From assembly GCA_902589095.1 (NCBI GenBank), contig CACIRR010000008.1, positions 1 through 35,805 on the forward strand: 35,805 bases of DNA, in the 5' to 3' direction. The translations under genes and the position numbers were made by a program. Positions 29,070 through 35,805 of the stretch are shown here, one piece after another. The stretch comes from an uncultured Alphaproteobacteria bacterium (GTDB lineage Bacteria; Pseudomonadota; Alphaproteobacteria; HIMB59; GCA-002718135). The notes below the pieces were generated by a model, which worked only from the letters and a program-made list of their open reading frames with translations, was not told the origin of the DNA and did not search any database. Numbering within the stretch: the stretch's first letter is position 1; each line of letters opens with the position of its first letter.

Positions 29070-29245
29070 TTTACTATAAATTTTGTGATTTAAAATTTTT
29101 GATTTTTGTAAGAATAATTATTTTTTTTTATTTTTAGAGATATTCAATGTTTTTCTTTAAAAACTAATAAAATTAATGCTTTATATTATTAATTTTTAAT
29201 ATTATCACATTCTCAGATATTATATTTTAAATAATAGGAGGAAGA
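29070..29245 (+). promoter_or_regulatory. Upstream control region of the sugar ABC operon
   Basis: This 176-nt AT-rich stretch separates the tRNA from the binding-protein gene and should hold its promoter and LacI-type operator. A 7-bp hairpin AAATTTT-GTGATTT-AAAATTT (29078-29098) followed by T-rich DNA could end the tRNA transcript. TATTATTAA...TTAATATTA is an imperfect inverted repeat, but weak in such AT-rich DNA. I cannot pick a clear -35/-10 pair. The only strong signal is the Shine-Dalgarno AGGAGG at 29236-29241. Confidence 0.4.
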
Positions 29246-30466
29246 ATGAAAAAACTAATAACTTTAATAGTTTTATTCACCTCAACTGTTGTATCTGCAG
29301 GTACATTGGTTGTTAACTCAAACCAATCTGGAGAGTCTTCAAAAGCGGCTTTTGATGCATATGTAGATGCGTTTAGAGCTGCTCATCCTGAAGTAACAGT
29401 TGTTGTAAATGAATTTGAACATGAAGCTTACAAAACTGCTATCAGAAACTTCTTAACTGCTGAAGCACCAGATGTTGCAATTTGGTTTGCTGGTAACAGA
29501 ATGAAATTTTTTGTAGATCAAAATTTATTTCAAGATGTAAGTGATGTATGGGCAGATGCAGATCTTAATGATTCAATGGCATCTACCAAAGGATCTCTTA
29601 CAGTTGATGGTAAACAATATGGTGTTCCATGGGGTTACTATCAGTGGGGTGTGTACTACCGAAAAGATCTTTTCGATAATTTAGGTTTAAATGTTCCAAG
29701 AAATTGGGAAGAGTTTAAATGGGTATGCGCAATGCTGAAAAAGAACGGCATTACTCCAATTACAATCGGTACTAAATATCTTTGGACAGCTGGTGGATGG
29801 TTTGATTATCTAAACCTTAGAATTAATGGTTATCAATTCCATATGGATTTAACTGCTGGTAAAGTAAGTTATGAAGATCCAAGATTAGATGCTACTTTTG
29901 CAGCTTGGAGAGAGCTAATTGATCCAGGATATTTCCTTGAAGATCATGCTTCATTCTCATGGCAAGATGCTCAAGCTCCACAAATTAATGGTGAAGCTGC
30001 TATGTATCTAATTGGTAACTTCTACGTACCTACTCTGGAGAGTGCTGGTATCGTTGATAAGATGGATTTCTTTCAATTCCCTACAATTGTTGAAGGCGTA
30101 GGTGTTGCAGAAGATGCTCCAACAGATACTATGCATATTCCTAGTGGTGCTAAAAATGTTGAGGATGCAAAAAAATTCTTAGCATTTATGTCAAATAAAG
30201 AAGCTGCTACTAACTGGGCAACAATGGGTGGTATGTTAAGTCCAAATAAATATGCTGACAAACCAACAAATAGATTCTCAGTAATGGGAGCAGAAATGCT
30301 TGCAGCTGCAGATGACATTGCTCAATTCTGGGATAGAGACGCTAATCCAGATATGGCAGGTGCAGCAATGGAAGGTTTCCAAGAATTTATGGTAAAACCT
30401 GACCGTGAGGCTAAAATTAGAGCTCGTCTTGAAAAAGAGAGAGCACGAATTCACGGACCACTGTAA
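29246..30466 (+). CDS. ABC transporter sugar-binding protein (CUT1-type, extracellular family 1)
   Basis: This periplasmic solute-binding protein of 406 residues captures a carbohydrate for the adjacent permeases. It has a clean signal peptide, MKKLITLIVLFTSTVVSA with cleavage after VSA. The mature protein has family 1 features: VTVVVNEFEHEAYKTAIRNFL, APDVAIWFAGNRMKFF, GVPWGYYQWGVYYRKDLFDNLGL (a hinge and ligand region rich in aromatics) and GAKNVEDAKKFLAFMSNKE. A strong AGGAGG site and a following hairpin suggest high expression. The ligand cannot be read from sequence, but the neighbouring GH4 enzyme suggests an alpha-glycoside. Confidence 0.93.
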   Translation: MKKLITLIVLFTSTVVSAGTLVVNSNQSGESSKAAFDAYVDAFRAAHPEVTVVVNEFEHEAYKTAIRNFLTAEAPDVAIWFAGNRMKFFVDQNLFQDVSDVWADADLNDSMASTKGSLTVDGKQYGVPWGYYQWGVYYRKDLFDNLGLNVPRNWEEFKWVCAMLKKNGITPITIGTKYLWTAGGWFDYLNLRINGYQFHMDLTAGKVSYEDPRLDATFAAWRELIDPGYFLEDHASFSWQDAQAPQINGEAAMYLIGNFYVPTLESAGIVDKMDFFQFPTIVEGVGVAEDAPTDTMHIPSGAKNVEDAKKFLAFMSNKEAATNWATMGGMLSPNKYADKPTNRFSVMGAEMLAAADDIAQFWDRDANPDMAGAAMEGFQEFMVKPDREAKIRARLEKERARIHGPL

Positions 30467-30481
30467 AAAATTATTAACCTT

Positions 30482-30505
30482 TGAGGCGGAATTAGTTCCG
30501 CCTCA
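30482..30505 (+). terminator. Perfect 10-bp stem-loop between binding protein and permease genes
   Basis: TGAGGCGGAA pairs perfectly with TTCCGCCTCA around a TTAG loop, 15 nt after the binding-protein stop. It is unusually GC-rich for this DNA, and the following TTTATATA is only a weak U-tract. It probably acts as a partial terminator or 3' stabiliser of the binding-protein mRNA, so that permeases are made in smaller amounts. Confidence 0.8.
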
Positions 30506-30528
30506 TTTATATAAATAGATAACTATTC

Positions 30529-31443
30529 ATGACTTTTTGGGAACGTAATCAATTAAGGCTTGCTCCATTTCTTTTTTTAGCACCAGCCATCCTAATATTC
30601 TTTATTTATGTGATCTATCCAATTTTTGATTCAATTTGGGTTAGCTTCCATGAATGGAATGGAATGGATAAAGAAGGAACAAGGGGTAATGGAAATCCAA
30701 ATTGGAGGTGGGTTGGGTTAAACAACTATATTACTTTATTCACTGATGATGAGGAGTTTTATGTTTCTCTATTTAACAATATTCGATGGTTAATTTTTAG
30801 TCTTTTAGCAATTCCAATCGGATTGATGTTAGCACTTTTTGTTAATCAAAAAATTTTAGGCATGAGATACATTAAATCACTTTTTTATTTTCCATTTGTA
30901 ATTAATGCTGTCGTTATAGGTGTAATTTTTACATGGTTTTATAATCCCAAATATGGAGCGCTAGCGTATGTTTTAGGTTTTTTTGGATTAGATCCAGTAC
31001 CTTTTTTGGCTGATGAAAATCTAGCAACTTACGGAATAATAATTGCATCTTTCTTTCCCGGTATTGCCTATACAATGATTCTTTACATTACTGGTTTAAC
31101 AGGTGTGAGCAGAGAAATGATTGAAGCTGGTAGAATTGATGGAGCTTCAGGTTTTACTATGTTATGGAATGTTGTCCTTCCACAATTAAAACCTGCAACA
31201 TTAATAGCTATAGTTGTCACTATTGTTGGAGCTTTAAGAAGCTTTGATTTAATTGCGGTTATGACAGCTGGTGGCCCTTGGGGTAGCTCAGAAGTTTTAG
31301 CTTATAAAATGTATCAAGAGTCTCTTTTCAATTACAGAATGGGATATGGAGCTGCGATTGCAACCATACTCTTTTTAATTATGGATATTTATATTGCGTG
31401 GTTTTTATATAGACTTTTTAAAAACGAAAGGTCAGAAAAATAA
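30529..31443 (+). CDS. Sugar ABC transporter permease 1 (MalF/UgpA-like)
   Basis: The 304-residue inner-membrane protein has about six transmembrane helices, starting with LAPFLFLAPAILIFFIYVIYPIF. The cytoplasmic EAA loop that docks the ATPase is REMIEAGRIDGASGFTMLWNVVLPQLKP (about 198-225). It belongs to the binding-protein-dependent CUT1 permeases. It pairs with the next gene, whose ATG overlaps its TAA (TAATG), so the two halves of the channel are made in equal amounts. Confidence 0.93.
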   Translation: MTFWERNQLRLAPFLFLAPAILIFFIYVIYPIFDSIWVSFHEWNGMDKEGTRGNGNPNWRWVGLNNYITLFTDDEEFYVSLFNNIRWLIFSLLAIPIGLMLALFVNQKILGMRYIKSLFYFPFVINAVVIGVIFTWFYNPKYGALAYVLGFFGLDPVPFLADENLATYGIIIASFFPGIAYTMILYITGLTGVSREMIEAGRIDGASGFTMLWNVVLPQLKPATLIAIVVTIVGALRSFDLIAVMTAGGPWGSSEVLAYKMYQESLFNYRMGYGAAIATILFLIMDIYIAWFLYRLFKNERSEK

Positions 31444-32294
31444 TGTTTCCAACTCCTATTCAGAATTATTCTCTAAAAGTAAATATTGGTTACAGACTTT
31501 TGCTTTTATTTACCCTCATAGTTTGGCTTCTACCACTAGTAGCTGTGATGCTGACTTCTATGAGAACTTTTGATGATGTTCTAGCTGGAAATTACTGGAC
31601 GTTCCCAGAAGAAACTGCAACTATTGCAAATTACACTGCTGTTTTTGAAGGTGGTAAAATGGGAAGATTTTTTCTAAACAGTCTTATTATTACTCTACCT
31701 ACTGTTATTGGAACATTGTTTTTAAGTTCCTTGGCGGGTTATTCGCTAGCAATGCATCGATTTAAATTAAATCTTTTAGTTTTTGCAATGTTTATCGCTG
31801 GAAATTTTGTTCCCTATCAAATTTTAATGATACCTGTTAGAAATATATCAATTGATATGGGGGTTTATAATACTCATATAGGTTTAATTATCTTCCATAT
31901 TGCTTTTCAGACTGGTTTTTGTACTTTCTTTTTAAGAAATTTTATTAAAGAGTTACCTTTTGAATTAATAGAGGCAGCAAGAGCAGATGGTGCAACTGAA
32001 TGGACAATATATAGAAAAATTATTTTACCATTAATTGTTCCTGCATTAGCAGCGTTGGGTGTTTTAGAATTCACATTTATTTGGAATGATTATTTTTGGG
32101 CTTTAGTTCTTACACAAGGAGATACAGTTAAACCAATTACAGTTGGATTAGATGTTTTGCGTGGGCAGTGGACTACTAGTTGGAATTTAGTATCTGCTGG
32201 TTCAGTTGTTGCTGCACTTCCTCCAGTTATTATGTTTTTTATTCTTCAAAAGCAGTTTATTCAAGGTCTTACTTTTGGTGCTGTAAAAGGTTAG
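31443..32294 (+). CDS. Sugar ABC transporter permease 2 (MalG/UgpE-like)
   Basis: The 283-residue partner permease has about six membrane helices (RLLLLFTLIVWLLPLVAVMLTS first). Its EAA loop is LPFELIEAARADGATEWTIYRKIILPLIVPA (about 177-206). It is typical of the MalG half of CUT1 transporters. No ATPase gene follows; the next gene is an aldolase 41 nt downstream. The heterodimer must therefore use an ATPase from elsewhere. Confidence 0.93.
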   Translation: MFPTPIQNYSLKVNIGYRLLLLFTLIVWLLPLVAVMLTSMRTFDDVLAGNYWTFPEETATIANYTAVFEGGKMGRFFLNSLIITLPTVIGTLFLSSLAGYSLAMHRFKLNLLVFAMFIAGNFVPYQILMIPVRNISIDMGVYNTHIGLIIFHIAFQTGFCTFFLRNFIKELPFELIEAARADGATEWTIYRKIILPLIVPALAALGVLEFTFIWNDYFWALVLTQGDTVKPITVGLDVLRGQWTTSWNLVSAGSVVAALPPVIMFFILQKQFIQGLTFGAVKG

Positions 32295-32335
32295 GGCACT
32301 TGAAATAATTTAATTTATCTTTAAAGAGAAAGAAC

Positions 32336-33400
32336 ATGGCTATAATCTCTCTCAGACAACTTCTAGATCACGCAGCTGATAATAATTATGGTGTTCCAGC
32401 TTTTAACGTTAATAATTTAGAGCAAATTAGAGCAATTATGGAAGGTGCAAAAGAAGTTAATAGTCCTGTAATAGTTCAAGCATCTGCTGGAGCAAGAAAA
32501 TATGCAGGCCCACGATTTATTAAAAGCATGATGGAGGCTGCAGTTGAAGAATTTCCTAAAATCCCTATTGTAATGCATCAAGATCATGGAGGTTCACCTA
32601 AAGATTGTAAAGTATGTATAGATCTTGGTTTTAGTTCAGTCATGATGGATGGATCATTATTAGAAGATCAAAAGACACCTTCTGACTTTGAATATAATGT
32701 TAAAGTAACAAAAGAAACTGTAGATATGGCTCATGCTTTAGGTGTTTCTGTTGAAGGGGAGTTAGGCTGTTTAGGTTCTCTTGAAACTGGTATGGGTGAA
32801 AAAGAAGATGGTGTTGGAGCTGAAGGGGTTTTATCGCATGAGCAATTATTAACAGATCCGGATGAAGCAGCTCAATTTGTAAAATCTACAAATGTAGATG
32901 CTCTGGCAATTGCGATTGGAACAAGTCACGGTGCGTATAAATTTTCAAGACCTCCTTCAGGAGATATTTTAGCAATTGAGCGAATAAGAGAAATAAACGG
33001 TAAATTACCTAACACACATTTAGTTATGCATGGTTCATCATCAGTTCCACAGGATCTAATAAAAGTGATTAATGAAAACGGTGGAAAAATCAAAGAAACT
33101 TACGGTGTTCCAGTATCAGAGATACAAGAAGGTATAAAGCACGGTGTAAGAAAAATAAACATAGATACAGACCTAAGACTTGCTTCTACAGCCGCAATAA
33201 GAAAACATTTTACCAAGGACCCTGCCCAATTTGATCCAAGAAAATATCTTCTTGACTCGAAAGAGTGGATGAAAAAAATTGTTATTGCACGCTTAACTGA
33301 ATTTGGTTGTGCTGAAAATGCCTCTAAAATTAATCCAATTCCATTATCAAGTATTGCATCTAAATATAGTTCTGGTGAACTTTCACCATCAGCAAACTAA
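32336..33400 (+). CDS. fba: Class II fructose-bisphosphate aldolase
   Basis: A zinc-dependent aldolase that interconverts fructose-1,6-bisphosphate with DHAP and glyceraldehyde-3-phosphate. The 354-residue protein has catalytic D83 and zinc ligand H84 ([12 protein letters not shown]), [23 protein letters not shown] (H198), VMHGSSSVP (H232) and [13 protein letters not shown]. Length and the [10 protein letters not shown] block fit the long class II form (Calvin-cycle subtype). It is longer than typical tagatose-bisphosphate aldolases (about 285), though that activity cannot be excluded. Being inside a sugar-uptake operon links uptake to lower glycolysis. Its TAA overlaps the next ATG. Confidence 0.93.
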   Translation: MAIISLRQLLDHAADNNYGVPAFNVNNLEQIRAIMEGAKEVNSPVIVQASAGARKYAGPRFIKSMMEAAVEEFPKIPIVMHQDHGGSPKDCKVCIDLGFSSVMMDGSLLEDQKTPSDFEYNVKVTKETVDMAHALGVSVEGELGCLGSLETGMGEKEDGVGAEGVLSHEQLLTDPDEAAQFVKSTNVDALAIAIGTSHGAYKFSRPPSGDILAIERIREINGKLPNTHLVMHGSSSVPQDLIKVINENGGKIKETYGVPVSEIQEGIKHGVRKINIDTDLRLASTAAIRKHFTKDPAQFDPRKYLLDSKEWMKKIVIARLTEFGCAENASKINPIPLSSIASKYSSGELSPSAN

Positions 33401-34440
33401 TGAATAAAATACGTTGGGGTATTATAGGCCCTGGTTCTATTGCACACAATTTCGCCGATGCCTTAAAGCAATCCTACTCTGGAGAATTGTTAGCAATTGC
33501 TAGCAGAACAAGTTCTAGATTGGAAGAATTTGGGAATAAATACAATATTAATCAAGAATTTAGATTTAACGATTATGATCAGTTACTTGATGATGAAAAT
33601 ATAGATGCAGTGTATATTTCAACACCGCATGTTTTTCATGCTGATTTATCTATTAAAGCTGCTGGCAAAGGAAAGCATATTCTTTGTGAGAAACCAGGAG
33701 CTTTAAATTTTAAACAAACATCTGAAGTCATTGAAAAAGTAAAAGAAGCTGGGGTATTTTATAAAGAAGGTTTTATGTACCGATGTCACCCACAAATACC
33801 AGCATTAATAAATTTGATTAAAAACAAAAGTATAGGGAATGTTAAATTAATTACTTCTTCTTTTGGATTTGACATGCAAAAAGTTATTCCAGATCACCGA
33901 CTTTTTAACAAAAGTCTTGCTGGAGGATCTATTCTAGATGTTGGATTATATCCAGTATCTCTCTCAAGAATGATTGCAGGAGCAGCTTTAGAAAAAAAAT
34001 TTATTAATCCCACTTCAATTTCAGCAGAGGGAAAAATAGGAGATACTGGTGTTGATGAATTATCTTCAGCAAAACTTTTTTTTGAAAACAATATAACGGC
34101 AGAGATATCAACGTCCATAATGCAGAATATGGATAATAATGCAGTCATTGAAGGAGAGAATGGAAAAATTATTGTTGATAATCCATGGATGCCAGGAAGG
34201 GACGGCGGTCCTTATGATACAAAAATTAGAGTCATAACTAATAGTGGAGAAAAAATTGAGGAGTTTAAAGGTCCAGAACATCTTTTTTTCTTTGAAGCTG
34301 AGCTTGCTTCTCAAACTATTTTAAAACAACGTACACAAGTTCCATATCCAGGCATGACATGGGATGACAGTCTTGGTAATATTAAAGTTCTTGATATGTG
34401 GAGAAAAGAAATTGGTTATTATTTAGAGGAGGATAATTAA
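33400..34440 (+). CDS. Gfo/Idh/MocA family NAD(P)-dependent oxidoreductase
   Basis: The 346-residue protein has the N-terminal Rossmann motif IRWGIIGPGSIAHNFADAL. The family signature EKP includes K98 (HILCEKPGALNF), and D180/Y184 lie in GGSILDVGLYPVSLSRM. This last pattern resembles the dihydrodiol dehydrogenase/glucose-fructose oxidoreductase branch. Such enzymes oxidise or reduce sugar or cyclitol hydroxyls; the substrate is unknown. It is coupled to fba (TAATG) and followed 1 nt later by the aldo/keto reductase. Confidence 0.9.
   Translation: MNKIRWGIIGPGSIAHNFADALKQSYSGELLAIASRTSSRLEEFGNKYNINQEFRFNDYDQLLDDENIDAVYISTPHVFHADLSIKAAGKGKHILCEKPGALNFKQTSEVIEKVKEAGVFYKEGFMYRCHPQIPALINLIKNKSIGNVKLITSSFGFDMQKVIPDHRLFNKSLAGGSILDVGLYPVSLSRMIAGAALEKKFINPTSISAEGKIGDTGVDELSSAKLFFENNITAEISTSIMQNMDNNAVIEGENGKIIVDNPWMPGRDGGPYDTKIRVITNSGEKIEEFKGPEHLFFFEAELASQTILKQRTQVPYPGMTWDDSLGNIKVLDMWRKEIGYYLEEDN
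34427..34432 (+). promoter_or_regulatory. Strong ribosome binding site for the aldo/keto reductase gene
   Basis: AGGAGG lies 9 nt before the ATG at 34442, inside the end of the Gfo/Idh gene. Only this and the binding-protein gene have such a full Shine-Dalgarno in the window. Confidence 0.6.
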
Positions 34441-34441
34441 T

Positions 34442-35404
34442 ATGCAGTACGACTCAATTGATGGTCTAGATAAAAAAATATCAAAATTAATAATGGGCAA
34501 TGATAATCAAATATACTTTGATGAAGCTGCTAAATTGTGGGATCATTGGATTGAAGTTGGAGGAAATGCTTTTGATAATGCTCATATTTATGGCCAAGGA
34601 TCCATGGAAAAACTTTTGGGAGACTGGCATAGAAAAAGAAATAATTTAAAAGATCTTGTTATTATTGCAAAGGGTGCTCATACACCTAATTGTGATCCAA
34701 AAAGTATTACGTCTCAACTAACAGAGTCTTTGGATAGATTGCAAACAGAAACTGCAGATATTTATATTATGCATCGTGATAATTTTGAAATTCCTGTTGA
34801 TGAATTTATTGACGTATTAAATGAAGAAAAAAATAAAGGTAGAATAAAAATTTTTGGAGGTTCCAATTGGACATTAAGCCGTTTTAAAGATGCAAACAAT
34901 TGGGCTGAACAAAATAATAAAGTTAAATTTAGTATACTCAATAACAATTTGGCTTTATGTAAAATGATTAAGCCTTTATGGGATGGATGTATATCATCTA
35001 ATGACCAAGAAATTCTAACATATTTAGAATCTTCTAAAATTGCTCATTTATCATGGTCAAGTCAAGGTAGAGGATACTTTCTTCCAGATGACATAACACA
35101 ACAAATAGAAGAAAAAATAACAAAGGATGAGTCTTCATGGCGTCAACCAGGAGAGCATTCAAGTGGTCCCCTTAGTTGTTTTGATAGTGAAGATAATAGA
35201 GAGAGAAAATCAAGAGCTATTGATCTTGCTAAAAAACTAAATACTGACTCGCAAAATATTGCAGGGGCTTGGCCACTTAACCTTGATTTCCCATCATTTG
35301 CTTTGATAGGTCCAAGAATTATCTCTGAAATAGACTCAAGTTTAAAAAATCTTGATCTTGAATTAACTAGAGAACAAGTAAATTGGTTGAATTTAAAAGA
35401 TTAA
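34442..35404 (+). CDS. Aldo/keto reductase
   Basis: The 320-residue protein has the AKR catalytic tetrad in the expected places: D45 and Y50 (NAFDNAHIYGQGSMEK), K77 (LVIIAKGAH) and H111 (DIYIMHRDN). The GRIKIFGGSNWTLSRF barrel strand is also typical. It reduces or oxidises a carbonyl/hydroxyl with NADPH or NADH; the substrate is unknown, and a sugar or sugar-derived ketone is likely from context. It is the last plus-strand gene seen, sharing TTAA with the convergent regulator. Confidence 0.9.
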   Translation: MQYDSIDGLDKKISKLIMGNDNQIYFDEAAKLWDHWIEVGGNAFDNAHIYGQGSMEKLLGDWHRKRNNLKDLVIIAKGAHTPNCDPKSITSQLTESLDRLQTETADIYIMHRDNFEIPVDEFIDVLNEEKNKGRIKIFGGSNWTLSRFKDANNWAEQNNKVKFSILNNNLALCKMIKPLWDGCISSNDQEILTYLESSKIAHLSWSSQGRGYFLPDDITQQIEEKITKDESSWRQPGEHSSGPLSCFDSEDNRERKSRAIDLAKKLNTDSQNIAGAWPLNLDFPSFALIGPRIISEIDSSLKNLDLELTREQVNWLNLKD

Positions 35405-35805
35405 GAAATCTTTCCATCACTTTTACCTTTATTTAATATTGGTTCAATTAATTGAGTAAGATTTTCTGGTTTTTCACCTTTATCCATTTTTTCTAACATA
35501 TGCACTGCCATTTGACCCATTTTAGCCAATGGATGACTGATATATGTTAAATTTTGTGAACTCAGATAATTATCATGATCATTATAACCTACAACTGATA
35601 TATCTTTAGCTATGACGAGGCCTCTTTTCTGACACTCTTGAAGACATCCAATAAAATATTTATCTAATGAACAAATTACAGCTGTTGGTGGATCTTTCAA
35701 ATCCAGAAGTTTTTTTGATAAGTATATTCCAGTTAAAGTAGTGTGATCAAGCGACTCTTGATAATATTTAGCATTAAATTTAATATTTTTATTTTTATGA
35801 AATTC
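35401..35805 (-). CDS. LacI-family transcriptional regulator, C-terminal part (runs off window)
   Basis: The ORF track starts at an internal Met (35700), but the frame stays open through the right edge: 35 more codons (including YYQESLDHTTLTGIYLSKKLL) precede it, giving at least 134 residues. The visible part is the end of the periplasmic-binding-protein-like sensor domain: DPPTAVICSLDKYFIGCLQ, KDISVVGYNDHDNYL and ISHPLAKMGQMAVHMLEKM. The DNA-binding HTH lies outside. It probably represses the neighbouring sugar operon and responds to a sugar ligand; this is inferred from position. Confidence 0.85.
   Translation of the reverse strand, partial: EFHKNKNIKFNAKYYQESLDHTTLTGIYLSKKLLDLKDPPTAVICSLDKYFIGCLQECQKRGLVIAKDISVVGYNDHDNYLSSQNLTYISHPLAKMGQMAVHMLEKMDKGEKPENLTQLIEPILNKGKSDGKIS

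Noticed and set aside
29149-29164. GTTTTT-CTTT-AAAAAC hairpin before the binding-protein gene
   Set aside because: Only one G-C pair, no following T-run; expected by chance in this AT-rich DNA.
1-35805. CRISPR arrays, insertion sequences, phage genes or rRNA
   Set aside because: No spaced direct repeats, transposase or integrase motifs, or rRNA-like blocks were seen on either strand.

Overview
The window is AT-rich, densely packed bacterial chromosome. Gene content points to a small-genome marine alphaproteobacterium, of the SAR11/Pelagibacterales or HIMB59/AEGEAN-169 kind. The pointers are an alphaproteobacterial DUF4167 protein, DUF1178 next to divergent ubiG/lysC, prfA-prmC-DUF4167 order, an ELM1-family protein, a 41-residue L36, very short intergenic gaps and weak Shine-Dalgarno sequences. 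TGA is used as a normal stop (hisS, prfA), so the code is standard. The exact lineage is an inference. No insertion sequence, phage gene, CRISPR array or rRNA was seen.

Layout. (1) 1-8161: an unidentified 3' gene end, DUF1178, ubiG (minus), then a plus-strand run lysC-rodZ-like-ispG-hisS-prfA-prmC-DUF4167 (amino acids, cell shape, isoprenoids, translation). (2) 8162-10419, minus: GNAT acetyltransferase, flavin-reductase-like protein and M23 endopeptidase in one tight operon. (3) 10475-13002: tRNA-Val(GAC) with an odd C at position 33, DUF2177 membrane protein, ispA (minus) and guaC. (4) 13011-22192: ggt (minus), a short plus-strand rpmJ missing from the ORF track, then a likely six-gene minus operon carA-carB-greA-ELM1-oxygenase-trxB. 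(5) 22319-27549, plus: yqeY-dnaG-rpoD-metallo-beta-lactamase fold, the macromolecular-synthesis type operon with an unusual Lys-rich RpoD N-terminus. (6) 27562-35805: a carbohydrate locus. It holds a GH4 alpha-glycosidase (minus), tRNA-Ile2/Met(CAU), a CUT1-type ABC binding protein and two permeases, class II fructose-bisphosphate aldolase, a Gfo/Idh/MocA oxidoreductase, an aldo/keto reductase, and the C-terminal part of a LacI-type regulator that runs off the window.

How the parts fit. Regions 1-5 are housekeeping. Region 6 is the accessory part and the most interesting: it looks like a regulated uptake and breakdown pathway for an alpha-glycoside. The binding protein has a strong ribosome binding site and a perfect 10-bp hairpin behind it, as expected for a binding protein made in excess over its permeases. 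No ABC ATPase is present in the window. Three NAD(P)-using enzymes (GH4, Gfo/Idh, AKR) sit around the transporter, so a redox route via keto-sugars is possible but unproven.

All seven convergent gene pairs overlap, abut or lie within 12 nt, leaving almost no room for ordinary terminators.
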